This document shows positions 1-7,846 of a stretch of 40,583 nucleotides of DNA, in pieces; position 1 is the stretch's first letter, and each line of letters begins with the position of its first letter. The stretch lies in assembly GCA_024641125.1 (NCBI GenBank), contig JAHEDQ010000357.1, forward strand, positions 1 to 40,583. Reading direction: 5' to 3'. The notes under the pieces were generated by a model. It searched no databases, was not told the DNA's origin, and saw only the letters and a program-made list of their open reading frames with translations. The translations under genes were made by a program, and so were the position numbers. This DNA is from Candidatus Competibacteraceae bacterium. GTDB lineage: Bacteria; Pseudomonadota; Gammaproteobacteria; Competibacterales; JAHEDQ01.

Positions 1-899
1 AGGTCAACCGCGAAGTGGTGGAAGTGGAATTGGCGGCGCCGGAGACCGGCGCCGGCAGCGCGGAACAACAGGCCCAGCAAAAGGTAATCAAGACCGAACA
101 GCTGTTGGCGGCAAATGCCGGGCAGGCCATACTGTCGGACGCGCCGGCGGCCGAGCGGCCCTCGCTCACTGCGCCGGCGCCGATCGCGAAGGGGAAGAAA
201 TCCGCGGCCGAGGTCCAGGCCGAACTCAAGGCCCAGGCAAAAGTTGAACTGGCGGCGTTGGAGTTGAGTGAGTCCGCACCGGATATCACCGACGCCGAGA
301 TGGCGCAGCAGTACCGGCGCTATCTGGACGCCAATCGCAGTGAACTCAGTGCAGACACCGTGGTGGAAATCGAAGGCAAAATCCGCGAACTCGATAAGGC
401 GTCCGAGGCTTTCGCAGAGTTGAAACGCCAGGACCAGGATCCGAACTTCAGCCGCTGCGAGTCGCTCGACGGTTGGACCGCGTACAAACCCAGGCGCGCC
501 CTGGGACCGGATGCGGAGTACCGCGACCTGCGCCTGGCGGAACTCAATGCGCTGTTCCAGAGCACGGCGATGATCTCCACCCAGGATAATCTCATTACCT
601 CCAAGGGCGAGACCGATTTTCAGGCGGACGATACCTTCCTGCTCGGACGGGACCGGGTCTATATGCAGGCATGGATCAATGCCCCGGGGAAGGCCAGTGT
701 GAGGGTGGTTTTCGGTCAGAAAACCAAGAAATCCACTGTCCAGCAAAACCCCTTGCGCGGTCCCCGGATGGGCTTTCGGCTGTTCGATTGGAGAAGCACT
801 GACGCGCTGGGGGTGGGTGAGCATGAACTGCTGCTGTACAACAGCAAGGACGTACTGATCTGCCGTCGAACGTTCACCGTCGTCGCCGCAGGCCAGTAG
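1..899 (+). CDS. Unknown protein, 5' end outside the window
   Basis: The reading frame is open to the left edge, so the gene is probably cut by the window; the first possible internal start is GTG at 15. I do not recognise the family. The visible roughly 294 residues have an Ala/Glu/Lys-rich N-terminal two thirds that looks helical or coiled (about residues 60-150), then a more globular beta-rich C-terminal domain (about 190-290) ending at TAG 897-899. No signal peptide or membrane segment can be judged because the start is missing. The 3' part, from about 532 to 190 bases past the stop, has a decayed direct copy at 10,721-11,280. That shows this segment has been duplicated or is one of a family of paralogues. 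Coding assignment is firm because the duplicated copy mainly varies at third positions; function is unknown. Confidence 0.7.
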   Translation, partial: VNREVVEVELAAPETGAGSAEQQAQQKVIKTEQLLAANAGQAILSDAPAAERPSLTAPAPIAKGKKSAAEVQAELKAQAKVELAALELSESAPDITDAEMAQQYRRYLDANRSELSADTVVEIEGKIRELDKASEAFAELKRQDQDPNFSRCESLDGWTAYKPRRALGPDAEYRDLRLAELNALFQSTAMISTQDNLITSKGETDFQADDTFLLGRDRVYMQAWINAPGKASVRVVFGQKTKKSTVQQNPLRGPRMGFRLFDWRSTDALGVGEHELLLYNSKDVLICRRTFTVVAAGQ

Positions 900-1193
900 A
901 TCGGAGCCGTTCCGTTCTGTGACCCATGCGCTTCAATGCCGGAATCATGGGAACAGCTTACAGGTCGGGCCCCATCGGCATTCTCAGCGCCTCTTCAGTG
1001 CATCCGTTAAAGACGTTCTTTGTTAGCCATGCCGTCGACCTGATTCTCCGGCTGACGCAGAGATCGCCGCGCCAACCTGACTTAAGCAGATTTACAGGGA
1101 CTTAAACTTTCGTCAGTGTATGAGACAGTACGAAAGGCGTTGTCCGCCAACTGAATCGCCTGATACGCGGATGCAACCACTCGGAGTAATCGT
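900..1193 (+). other. Intergenic region carrying the tail of the duplicated segment
   Basis: No gene is visible here. The first 190 bases resemble the stretch after the decayed copy at 11,088-11,280. Shared short blocks include CAGTGCATCCG at 996-1006 and 11,182-11,192, and GCGCCAAC near 1069 and 11,259. The rest presumably holds the promoter of the lectin-like gene at 1194, but no convincing -35/-10 pair was seen. Confidence 0.5.
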
Positions 1194-1838
1194 ATGAAAA
1201 CCATGACTGCCGTTTTTCTCTCGTTTCTCTACGCGCTGCTGACCTGCGCGCTCGCGGTCGCCGAGGAGCGGCCGATGGGTTTTTTCGTCACCAGCGTAGG
1301 CATGGGCAAGGGCGCCGACCTGGGCGGTCTGGAAGGTGCCGATGCGCATTGTCAGAAATTGGCCGAAGCGGCCGGCGCCCGCGACCGCGAGTGGCGGGCC
1401 TACCTCAGCACTGAAGAACCGGACAAGCGAGGCGTTTCCGCCAGGTTGCGAATCGGCAACGGCCCTTGGTACAACGCCAAGGGGGTTTTGATCGCGGCCA
1501 ATCTGACCGATCTCCATCTCTACAATAAGACGATCACCCTGGAAAGCGCTCTGGATGAGAACGGGCAACCTGTAAAGGGACGCTATGACAAGCCCAACGA
1601 GCACGACATGCTGACCGGCACCCAGGACGACGGGATGGCCTATTTTCCGGACGAGCAGGATCACACCTGCAGCAACTGGACGAGCAGCGCCGAAGGCAGC
1701 GCCCAGGTGGGACACCACGACCGGCACGGCGGCGGCAACGTGTCCTGGAACTCGGCCCACCCCAGCCGGGGTTGCAGCCAGGAGGGGCTGGCCAGCACCG
1801 GTGGCGCCGGGTTGTTTTATTGCTTTGCAGCGGATTGA
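1194..1838 (+). CDS. Exported lectin-like conserved hypothetical protein
   Basis: A 214-residue protein with an N-terminal signal peptide (basic MKTM, hydrophobic core about residues 5-20, Ala-rich end near 23), so it is probably periplasmic or secreted. The mature part has the look of a C-type-lectin-like or collagen-C-terminal-like fold: an early GADAHCQ block, a WYNAKGV block in the middle, a TGTQDDG motif, and a C-terminal Cys/Trp-rich section with CSNWTSS, QVGHHDR, SWNSAHPSRGC and a final GLFYCF. Three or four cysteines could form disulfides. I recall this pattern from unnamed exported proteins of Proteobacteria; no activity is established. The ATG at 1194 is preceded by GGAGTAATCGT, a modest ribosome binding site. 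It stands alone between the duplicated segment and a 590-base gap. Confidence 0.72.
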   Translation: MKTMTAVFLSFLYALLTCALAVAEERPMGFFVTSVGMGKGADLGGLEGADAHCQKLAEAAGARDREWRAYLSTEEPDKRGVSARLRIGNGPWYNAKGVLIAANLTDLHLYNKTITLESALDENGQPVKGRYDKPNEHDMLTGTQDDGMAYFPDEQDHTCSNWTSSAEGSAQVGHHDRHGGGNVSWNSAHPSRGCSQEGLASTGGAGLFYCFAAD

Positions 1839-1983
1839 CGGCGGGAAGGCACACGGTGCCCGGGGCGCGCGCTTGCCAGGTTTGCAACCTTAGCGTGCGT
1901 TGCCAGAATAGCGGGTCCTGCGAAGACGCCGCACTGCGACGGCATCACCCACATCATTCTCGAGCCGCTGGGTGAGCCAAAAC

Positions 1984-2006
1984 CGAAGTGACTCCATGTC
2001 ACTTCG
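1984..2006. terminator. Perfect 9-bp hairpin after the lectin-like gene
   Basis: CGAAGTGAC (1984-1992), loop TCCAT, GTCACTTCG (1998-2006): a perfect inverted repeat. It has no T-tract, so it could be a Rho-dependent pause or processing structure, or an operator, rather than a classical intrinsic terminator. Confidence 0.4.
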
Positions 2007-2020
2007 CAGTTTGGCGAACG

Positions 2021-2040
2021 TCCGGCCATGGAGGGCCGGA
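2021..2040. terminator. Short GC-rich hairpin, same core as the one at 13,050
   Basis: TCCGGCC (2021-2027), loop ATGGAG, GGCCGGA (2034-2040). The core GGCCATGGA-GGCC recurs in the hairpin after the sulfatase gene. This type of GC-rich palindrome without a U-tract is common at gene ends in GC-rich gammaproteobacteria. Confidence 0.35.
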
Positions 2041-2207
2041 CTGGGGATGGGAGAGGTGTCGATGTCTCGCCAGGAATGGCGCCACCGCAATTGGGAGAGC
2101 ACGCGTGCACACCCTGGTGCCGAAACCGCGAGTCAACCTGACCCGTTTCCACATACCCTGAGGAGTGCTGACAAGGTTTTTTCTCGGTGTAGTTTGGATG
2201 CATTGAT

Positions 2208-2244
2208 TGAGGTTTTGGATCAGTGGTGAGCCCCGGCGCTGAAG
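2208..2244 (+). repeat. 37-bp direct repeat, left copy
   Basis: Matches 5018-5054 at 34 of 37 positions by hand alignment; the first 17 bases (TGAGGTTTTGGATCAGT) are identical. The two copies bracket the DUF1538/PII/PII operon in the same orientation. Right copy listed separately. Confidence 0.7.
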
Positions 2245-2424
2245 GGTATTCAGGTAGGCGCTTTCATACTGCCTATACTCCCGCCAACTGCCCAGGCTCG
2301 ACACCAGCCGAGCCGCATGCCGGCTGTGCCGCCACCCTTCCAAACTGCTGTGTTCCCGTGCATGAGCGGGCGACGCAGCATTGAGCGAGCCATGACAACG
2401 AACCACGGCCAAACGGGGGACCCC

Positions 2425-4215
2425 ATGCCGGAAACGATCCGCCTCGCGGACTTCGAACGCGCGATCGGCCAGACCAACGAGGAAATCAGCGCCAACGATT
2501 TCCTGCCCGCCGCCCAACGGGATGCTGACGGCAATCTGATCCCGGTTCCCTACGAGCCTGTCAAGCTTACGGCCGGCGAGGCGCTGCGGCTGGTCAAGCC
2601 TTACATCTCGGTCAGGTTCATGGACCAGCTTAAGGCGGTGATGCCCCTCGCGCTGTATCTCGCCCTCTTTCAGCTGCTGATTCTTCACCAGGTCATCGAG
2701 AACTCCTGGCTGATCACCGGCGGGCTGTTCGCCGTGATCGTCGGCCTGTTGTTCTTCATGGAAGGCCTCGCCGTCGGGCTCATGCCCCTCGGCCAGCTCA
2801 TCGGCAACGGGCTCCCGCGCCGATCGCCCCTCCCTGTTGTCCTGTTTATAACGATGTTGCTCGGCATCGGCGTCACTTTTGCCGAACCCGCTATCGGGGC
2901 CCTGCAGGCGGCCGGCTCCAACGTCTCAGTGGAGCGGGCGCCCTATCTCTACGCGATCCTCAACGAATGGGCCGGCACCCTGGTCCTGGTCGTGGGGGCT
3001 TCGGTAGGCCTGGCTGCGGTGCTTGGCACCCTGCGCTTTCTCTATGGCTGGAGTCTCAAGCCGATAATCTACATGGCGCTGGCGCCGGTCCTGGCACTGA
3101 CTATCTATGCGTCCGGGGATCCGGACCTGACTGCAACACTGGGACTCGCGTGGGATGCCGGTGCCGTGACAACCGGACCGGTGACGGTGCCGCTGGTGCT
3201 GTCGCTGGGGATCGGGATCGCGGCCGCGGGCGGCCAGGGCGATTCGGGTCTGTCGGGCTTCGGCATCGTGACCCTCGCCTCGCTGTTCCCGATTCTGGGC
3301 GTGCTCCTGCTTGCCATCTACGTCACGACGACCGCGACGCCCGCCGAGATCATCGAGGCCTCGACCGCCGCCGCCGCCGCGGCCGGACAGGTGGTGCCGG
3401 CCTGGTATGAGACCAGCCCGGGCCTGGAGATCGTCTCCGGCGTGCGGGCCATCCTGCCGCTGGTCATCTTCCTGTTCCTCGTTCAGAAACTCGTGCTCCG
3501 CGAAAAGATCGCGAACGTGGGCGAGGTCATCTACGGCATCGGCCTGACTATCGTCGGGATGTGCATCTTCAATATCGGCCTGACCTACGGCCTGTCGATG
3601 CTCGGCGCCAGTGCCGGGAGCCTCGTACCCTCGGCCTTTATGGCAATCGATGGCATCGAGCCCTCACCGATTTATGTCTACGTCGTCGGGCTGACGATTG
3701 CCATCGCCTTCGCCTGGTGCCTCGGGTTCGGCTCGACGATTGCGGAGCCGGCCCTGAACGCGCTCGGCCAGACGACGGAGGAACTGACAAACGGCGTATT
3801 CAAGAAGAAGACGCTGGTCTATGCGGTCTCCGTCGGCGTCGCCTTCGGTATCGCGATCGGCCTGTGCAAGCTGATCTTCAACTGGCCCCTCGTGTGGATG
3901 GTCGTCCCGGGATACGCGGTGGCACTGATACTGACATTCATCTCCAACGAGACTTTCGTCAATATCGCCTGGGACAGCGCCGGGGTAACCACGGGTCCGG
4001 TTACGGTGCCGCTGGTACTGGCGATGGGCATTGGCTTTGGCAATGCCACGGAGGCAATCGAGGGTTTCGGCATCCTCTGCATGGCGTCGATCGGACCCAT
4101 CATCACAGTCATGCTGACCGGGCTTTGGTCACGCTTCAAGATCGCCCGCCAGACGCGCGTCGATTCAGTCCGCCCGACCAGCAATTCGGAACAAGAGGTC
4201 CAGGCAATCCTATGA
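2425..4215 (+). CDS. DUF1538 multi-pass membrane protein, tandem-duplicated, PII-linked
   Basis: A very hydrophobic protein of 596 residues if started at ATG 2425, which has GGGGGA just upstream. The frame is open from 2317, and ATG 2392 is an alternative start with a weaker site. It has two homologous halves, each with the same pair of motifs. GxGxTxAEPA occurs near residues 150 and 440, and WD-[AS]-x-x-VTTGPVTVPLVL near 249 and 522. This matches the DUF1538 family of inner-membrane proteins, whose function is not established. The duplicated architecture with polar motifs inside hydrophobic segments is typical of secondary transporters. The stop overlaps the start of a PII-like gene (ATGA at 4212-4215), so expression is translationally coupled. 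By inference it is a transporter gated by the two PII-like proteins, and the dab genes nearby make bicarbonate or a coupled cation a reasonable guess. Confidence 0.85.
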   Translation: MPETIRLADFERAIGQTNEEISANDFLPAAQRDADGNLIPVPYEPVKLTAGEALRLVKPYISVRFMDQLKAVMPLALYLALFQLLILHQVIENSWLITGGLFAVIVGLLFFMEGLAVGLMPLGQLIGNGLPRRSPLPVVLFITMLLGIGVTFAEPAIGALQAAGSNVSVERAPYLYAILNEWAGTLVLVVGASVGLAAVLGTLRFLYGWSLKPIIYMALAPVLALTIYASGDPDLTATLGLAWDAGAVTTGPVTVPLVLSLGIGIAAAGGQGDSGLSGFGIVTLASLFPILGVLLLAIYVTTTATPAEIIEASTAAAAAAGQVVPAWYETSPGLEIVSGVRAILPLVIFLFLVQKLVLREKIANVGEVIYGIGLTIVGMCIFNIGLTYGLSMLGASAGSLVPSAFMAIDGIEPSPIYVYVVGLTIAIAFAWCLGFGSTIAEPALNALGQTTEELTNGVFKKKTLVYAVSVGVAFGIAIGLCKLIFNWPLVWMVVPGYAVALILTFISNETFVNIAWDSAGVTTGPVTVPLVLAMGIGFGNATEAIEGFGILCMASIGPIITVMLTGLWSRFKIARQTRVDSVRPTSNSEQEVQAIL

Positions 4216-4595
4216 GCAAGATCACCTATCTCACCGACTCCTGGTTGATCACCTGCGTCGTCTCCTCGGCCACGAAGCAGTCGGAAAAAATGCTGCTCGC
4301 CGCAAGGGACGCCGGCGCCAAGGGCGCGGTCGGCCACTATGCCAAAGGCTACGGCGCCAGGGAGCGGCTCGGCGCGCTCGGCATCGCAGTCGAGACGGAC
4401 AAAACCGTCTTGACCCTCCTGGTCTCCAGCGAGCAGCGCGACATCGTGGTCGAGGCCATGTTCAAGGCGGGCGAGCTCGACCGGCCCGGCGCCGGTTATA
4501 TCTACGTCATGCCGATCGAGAGGCTGGCGACCTTCATTCCTGAATCGATCATGTCGCGACTGCGTGAAGACAACAGAGTGAGGCAGGCGCTATGA
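4212..4595 (+). CDS. PII-like signalling protein 1
   Basis: 127 residues with the PII (GlnB/GlnK-like) pattern: beta strand LITCVVSS, helix, GAKGAVG turn, KGYG, strand TVLTLLVSSEQRDIVVEAM, and the late segment GAGYIYVMPIERL. That last part corresponds to the conserved C-terminal strand of PII trimers. The T-loop region between about residues 45 and 62 is shorter and different from classical PII, and the Tyr normally uridylylated is not evident. Control is therefore probably by ligand binding rather than uridylylation. Start and stop both overlap neighbours by ATGA (4212-4215 and 4592-4595), so it is made together with the DUF1538 protein and the second PII-like protein. The likely role, inferred from classical GlnK-AmtB pairs and carboxysome-linked PII proteins, is to gate the membrane partner. 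Confidence 0.82.
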   Translation: MSKITYLTDSWLITCVVSSATKQSEKMLLAARDAGAKGAVGHYAKGYGARERLGALGIAVETDKTVLTLLVSSEQRDIVVEAMFKAGELDRPGAGYIYVMPIERLATFIPESIMSRLREDNRVRQAL

Positions 4596-5005
4596 GGGGT
4601 CAGTCGCCCGCACCGCTCGGGGTTCCCGGGGAGCGCTGCAAGCTGATTACCGTGGTCTTGCAGGACGACGGCGAACATCTGCATGTCAGCCTGAAAAAGG
4701 CCCTGCGTGCCAAGAAGGCAGTTATTCGGGCGAACAGCACGTCCTGCCTGTCGCTCACGGTCGTCGCGCTGCAGCAGACCAAACCGCGCAAGCTGCCACA
4801 TCCGACGCTGGCCCATTTCGTCGAGATACTCGTGCCCGAAGCCGAGGCCGACGACATATTCACGTTCGTCTGTGATCATATTGGCCCCGATGAACTCGGT
4901 AGCGGTCTCGTCTTTCAGCAGACGGCGCCGTTCTGCACACCCTACTCGCTCCCGGAAGGTGTGCCGGAAGAAGCCGGAGACGATCCCTCCGACCCAACGG
5001 CCTGA
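4592..5005 (+). CDS. PII-like protein 2 (divergent)
   Basis: 137 residues, the third gene of the DUF1538 operon, starting inside the stop codon of PII-like gene 1 (ATGA at 4592). Its order of elements suggests a divergent PII/ferredoxin-like fold: strand KLITVVLQDD, a helix, strand LSLTVVALQQ, strand HFVEILVPEAEADDIFTFV, then DELGSGLVFQQ. The T-loop is largely replaced by a short segment rich in Lys and Pro, and the C-terminus is acidic. Identity to PII is weak by eye and rests partly on the operon context. A hetero-oligomer with the first PII-like protein, or separate ligand sensing, is possible. Nothing in the sequence indicates the ligand. Confidence 0.68.
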   Translation: MRGQSPAPLGVPGERCKLITVVLQDDGEHLHVSLKKALRAKKAVIRANSTSCLSLTVVALQQTKPRKLPHPTLAHFVEILVPEAEADDIFTFVCDHIGPDELGSGLVFQQTAPFCTPYSLPEGVPEEAGDDPSDPTA

Positions 5006-5265
5006 AGCGGGATTGAGTGAGGTTTTGGATCAGTGCTGAGCCCCGGACCTGAAGCTTTGCCCGGTGGAAAGATACACGTCCGCGGCGGTCCCACATTATC
5101 GGATTTAGACGCTCTTCTGATACGCGCAGGCTTCGCCGCGCGTGGTGCGTCCTCACCCGGGCGCTCATGCGGCGCAGCTTGTCGACGTAGTAGTCCGCGG
5201 GAACGACCACGGCGCTGTCCGGCTCACCGAATGTCCGTCCACTACACGCAGGTGCAGAACGCGGG
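5006..5265. other. Intergenic region between convergent genes
   Basis: Contains the right 37-bp repeat (5018-5054). On the minus strand, between about 5237 and 5110, one frame reads like a protein fragment (VVVPADYYVDKLRRM) without start or family match. It may be a remnant or chance. Base composition begins to rise towards the very high GC of the dab block here. Confidence 0.35.
5018..5054 (+). repeat. 37-bp direct repeat, right copy
   Basis: 34 of 37 positions match 2208-2244. It starts 13 bases after the stop of the second PII-like gene, so the pair closely brackets the three-gene cassette. Confidence 0.7.
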
Positions 5266-6141
5266 TCAGCCGTCCCCTTCGATGAGCGTGCGCAGGAGCG
5301 GATTCGGGAAGCGACGGACGGGCGCGATCGCGAGAAAACTCTCGTGGAATTCGGGCAGGCGCGCGATCTCCACGAGCAGGCCCGACGCGAGTTCGTCGCG
5401 GACGACGATCGGCGGCACGACCGCGAGGCCGATGTCCTGGCGCGCGAGTACCCGCAGGAGCGCCATGTCATCGACCTCCGCGGCGAAGGTCGGGTTTACG
5501 TTCAGGCGGTCCGTGAGTGCATCGAAGGCCGAGCGGAGTGCCGTCTCCGCCGTCGGGACGAGGAGCGGATAGGTGCCGAGGATCGCGTCCAGTGCGAGGC
5601 CATCCGGAACTCGATCGGGAAAACCGATGAGACTCACGGGCTGCTCGTCAAGGGCGTGGATCACCCAGGGTGAGGCGGCATCTCGCGGCGGCGCGAGATT
5701 CGTCAGCACCACGTCGAGACGGTGCGACTCGAGCTGCGCCAACAGCTCGCCGAGGCTGCCGGACCGCACGACGATGCCGACATCCTGGCGACCGAGCAGG
5801 GGAGCGAGGAACTTCGTCTGGAAGTTTCGCGACAGCGTCGACAGGGCGCCGACGCGCAGGACCGTGCGCGCCTGCGACTGATCCTGGAGCGTACCGAGCA
5901 GCTGCTCGCCAGCGCTGAAGATGGCATCCGCATGGTCGAGGGCGATCCGCCCCGCCTCGGTCAGATGCAACTGCTTGCCGCGGCGCTCGAAAAGCGGATG
6001 GCCGATCTGCCTCTCGAGCTTGCGGATCTGCACGGACAGCGCCGACTGCGAGACATGAAGCTGCTCCGCCGTGCGACTCAGATTGCCATTGTGGGCGACG
6101 GCCCAGAAGTAGCGGAGATGGTTGTAGTTGAGGCGCGCCAT
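5266..6141 (-). CDS. LysR-family regulator (NhaR-like) of the dab operon
   Basis: 291 residues. The N-terminal winged helix-turn-helix begins with LNYNHLRYFWAVA, the opening typical of the NhaR branch of LysR regulators. It continues with the HTH TAEQLHVSQSALSVQIRKLE (about residues 21-40) and LFERRGK of the wing. Residues about 90-290 form the usual substrate-binding-protein-like effector domain. It is transcribed divergently from dabB with 105 bases between the start codons, the classical layout for a LysR regulator controlling its neighbour. An inverted repeat CGTTC-N9-GAACG at 6145-6163 is a likely binding site. Regulators of this class are often found beside DabAB genes, so control of inorganic carbon uptake is a sound inference; the effector is unknown. 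Its high GC matches the dab genes. Confidence 0.88.
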   Translation of the reverse strand: MARLNYNHLRYFWAVAHNGNLSRTAEQLHVSQSALSVQIRKLERQIGHPLFERRGKQLHLTEAGRIALDHADAIFSAGEQLLGTLQDQSQARTVLRVGALSTLSRNFQTKFLAPLLGRQDVGIVVRSGSLGELLAQLESHRLDVVLTNLAPPRDAASPWVIHALDEQPVSLIGFPDRVPDGLALDAILGTYPLLVPTAETALRSAFDALTDRLNVNPTFAAEVDDMALLRVLARQDIGLAVVPPIVVRDELASGLLVEIARLPEFHESFLAIAPVRRFPNPLLRTLIEGDG

Positions 6142-6144
6142 AAT

Positions 6145-6163
6145 CGTTCGTTTCCATAGAACG
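6145..6163. promoter_or_regulatory. Probable LysR operator between the regulator and dabB
   Basis: CGTTC (6145-6149), nine bases, GAACG (6159-6163), immediately upstream of the regulator's start codon in a 105-base divergent intergenic region. The dyad size and position fit a LysR recognition site controlling both itself and dabB. The surrounding stretch 6164-6190 is AT-richer than the genes and likely holds the dab promoter, though no clean -35/-10 pair is visible. Confidence 0.45.
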
Positions 6164-6246
6164 TAACGTTGAAATCAATGAATTTTAGTTCACATGGCTC
6201 TTCGCGGAAACTCTAGTTCGTTCATCCACGCAGCGAGAGCATCCCG

Positions 6247-7836
6247 ATGACCAACGGCTCCATTGCACTGCTTCTGGCACTGGTCCCTCTGCCCCATCTG
6301 CTCGCAGCCATGCTCATTCGCTGGCGATCGAACGCCTCGCCGCGAGAGGCCCTGCGCCTCGCAGACATCGCGGCGATCTGCAGCTTCGGCGCCGGCCTGC
6401 TGGCCGCGGTTGCCCTGTGGCTGGCAGGACCGGCGACCGGTCCCGTCACGGGCATCGCGGGAATCGGCATGAGCTTTCGCCTCGATGCCCTGTCCGTGGC
6501 CCTTTCGCTCCTGATTGGCTTCGTCGGCATCGTCGTCATCCGCTTCTCTTCCGCCTACCTCGACGGGGACCCGGCGCAGGCCCGCTTCGCCGGCATGCTG
6601 TGCACGGCGCTCGGCGCCGTGGGACTGCTGGTCACGGCAGCGTCTCTCGCTCAGCTGGTCCTGGCCTGGATCGCCATGAGTCTCGCCCTCCACGGCCTTC
6701 TCGTGTTCCGCACGGAGCGCCGCGGTGCGCGCCTCGCCGCGCGCAAGAAGTTTCTCTTTGCCCGCGCAGGAGACATCTGCCTGGTGGTTGCCGCGGTGCT
6801 CCTGGCGCGCGCCTTCGGGACGCTCGACATCCCCAGCCTGAATGCGGCCGCGCAGGCTGCGGCCGAGGCCGGCACCATGCCGCCCGGAGCGGCGGGCGCG
6901 GCCATGCTGATCGCGATCGCCGCCCTCCTCAAGTCGGCCCAGTTCCCCACGCACGGTTGGCTCATCGAGGTCATGGAGACACCGACGCCCGTCTCCGCGC
7001 TGCTCCACGCGGGCATCGTCAACGCGGGGGGCTTTCTGATCCTGCGCTTCGCCGACCTCATGCTGGCGACGGCGAGCGCCCTGCCCCTGCTCCTCGTGGT
7101 CGGTGCCCTGACGGCGGTGATCGGTGCCCTCGCGGCGCTCGCACAGACGAGCATCAAGGTGTCCCTGGCCTGGTCGACGGTCGCCCAGATGGGCTTCATG
7201 ATGCTGCAGTGTGGTCTCGGCGCCTTCAGCTCCGCGATCCTCCATCTCCTTGCCCACTCCCTCTACAAGGCGCATGCGTTCCTCGAAGCGGGACGCACGG
7301 TCGAGCGGGTCGATGCCGGTTTCGCATCGACCAGGAACGCCGACACGAGGGAGGCACCCGGCCTCCCCATGGCGATTTTGACCCTCACTTCGGTTCTCCT
7401 CGTCTACGGCGGTGCAGCCTGGATGCTCGGCTTCACGCCCGTACAGAATCCGGCGGCGCTGGCCCTCGGTGCCGTGCCGATGATGGGCCTCTGGCTGGCC
7501 TGGATCAGCGGTCCACGTTCCCTGCGCGCTCTCCGTGGTCTGTTGCCGATCGCCGGCGGTGTGATGGTCCTCTACTTCTTCCTGCAGATGGCGTCGGCGC
7601 GGATCTTCGCGGGCCTGCTGCCGACCACGCAGGCACCCGGCCTGCTTGGCACCGCGCTGCTCGCAGGCGTCTTCGGCGCCTTCGCCGCCGCCGTACTGCT
7701 GCAGGCATGCGGCCCCGGGCGCAGCAGCGCCCTGCTCGGTGCCCTGCGCGTTCATCTCGCCAATGGTCTCTACCTGAACGACGTCATCGATCGTCTGCTC
7801 GGCGCCTACCGCCTGCGCAGCGACACCCGCCACTGA
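6247..7836 (+). CDS. dabB: Inorganic carbon pump membrane subunit DabB (NuoL-like)
   Basis: 529 residues, multi-spanning, related to the proton-channel subunits NuoL/MrpA (Proton_antipo_M family). Diagnostic stretches are LLKSAQFPTHGWL (about residues 225-235), the following TPVSALLHAG, and SIKVSLAWSTVAQMG. Polar residues of this fold (Lys in the LLKSAQ helix, His in FPTHGW and ALLHAG) are present. In the DAB/MpsAB systems the subunit couples ion flow to CO2 hydration by DabA, giving energised bicarbonate accumulation in the cytoplasm. dabA follows after 10 bases, and a divergent LysR gene lies upstream. It is shorter than true NuoL, and no other nuo or mrp genes are near, which supports DabB rather than respiratory complex I or an antiporter. 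Confidence 0.93.
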   Translation: MTNGSIALLLALVPLPHLLAAMLIRWRSNASPREALRLADIAAICSFGAGLLAAVALWLAGPATGPVTGIAGIGMSFRLDALSVALSLLIGFVGIVVIRFSSAYLDGDPAQARFAGMLCTALGAVGLLVTAASLAQLVLAWIAMSLALHGLLVFRTERRGARLAARKKFLFARAGDICLVVAAVLLARAFGTLDIPSLNAAAQAAAEAGTMPPGAAGAAMLIAIAALLKSAQFPTHGWLIEVMETPTPVSALLHAGIVNAGGFLILRFADLMLATASALPLLLVVGALTAVIGALAALAQTSIKVSLAWSTVAQMGFMMLQCGLGAFSSAILHLLAHSLYKAHAFLEAGRTVERVDAGFASTRNADTREAPGLPMAILTLTSVLLVYGGAAWMLGFTPVQNPAALALGAVPMMGLWLAWISGPRSLRALRGLLPIAGGVMVLYFFLQMASARIFAGLLPTTQAPGLLGTALLAGVFGAFAAAVLLQACGPGRSSALLGALRVHLANGLYLNDVIDRLLGAYRLRSDTRH

Positions 7837-7846
7837 GGAGCCGGAT

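Larger units (their letters stand above)
1839..2424. other. Long intergenic region with hairpins and a 37-bp repeat copy
   Basis: About 590 bases with no convincing gene; the short frames here have poor composition. It holds two clear hairpins (1984-2006 and 2021-2040) and, at 2208-2244, the left copy of a 37-base direct repeat whose right copy is at 5018-5054. The promoter of the DUF1538 operon should lie between 2245 and 2424, but no strong promoter match was seen. Confidence 0.5.

Noticed and set aside
1-899. Calling the first gene a DUF2914 protein
   Set aside because: The C-terminal pattern does not show the DUF2914 Trp/Gly motifs I know; left as unknown.
5100-5240. A real minus-strand gene after the LysR regulator
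   Set aside because: The protein-like fragment has no start or ribosome binding site and matches no family I recognise; mentioned only as a possible remnant.
6247-7836. Respiratory complex I subunit NuoL
   Set aside because: No other nuo genes, shorter length, and direct linkage to DabA make DabB the better call.
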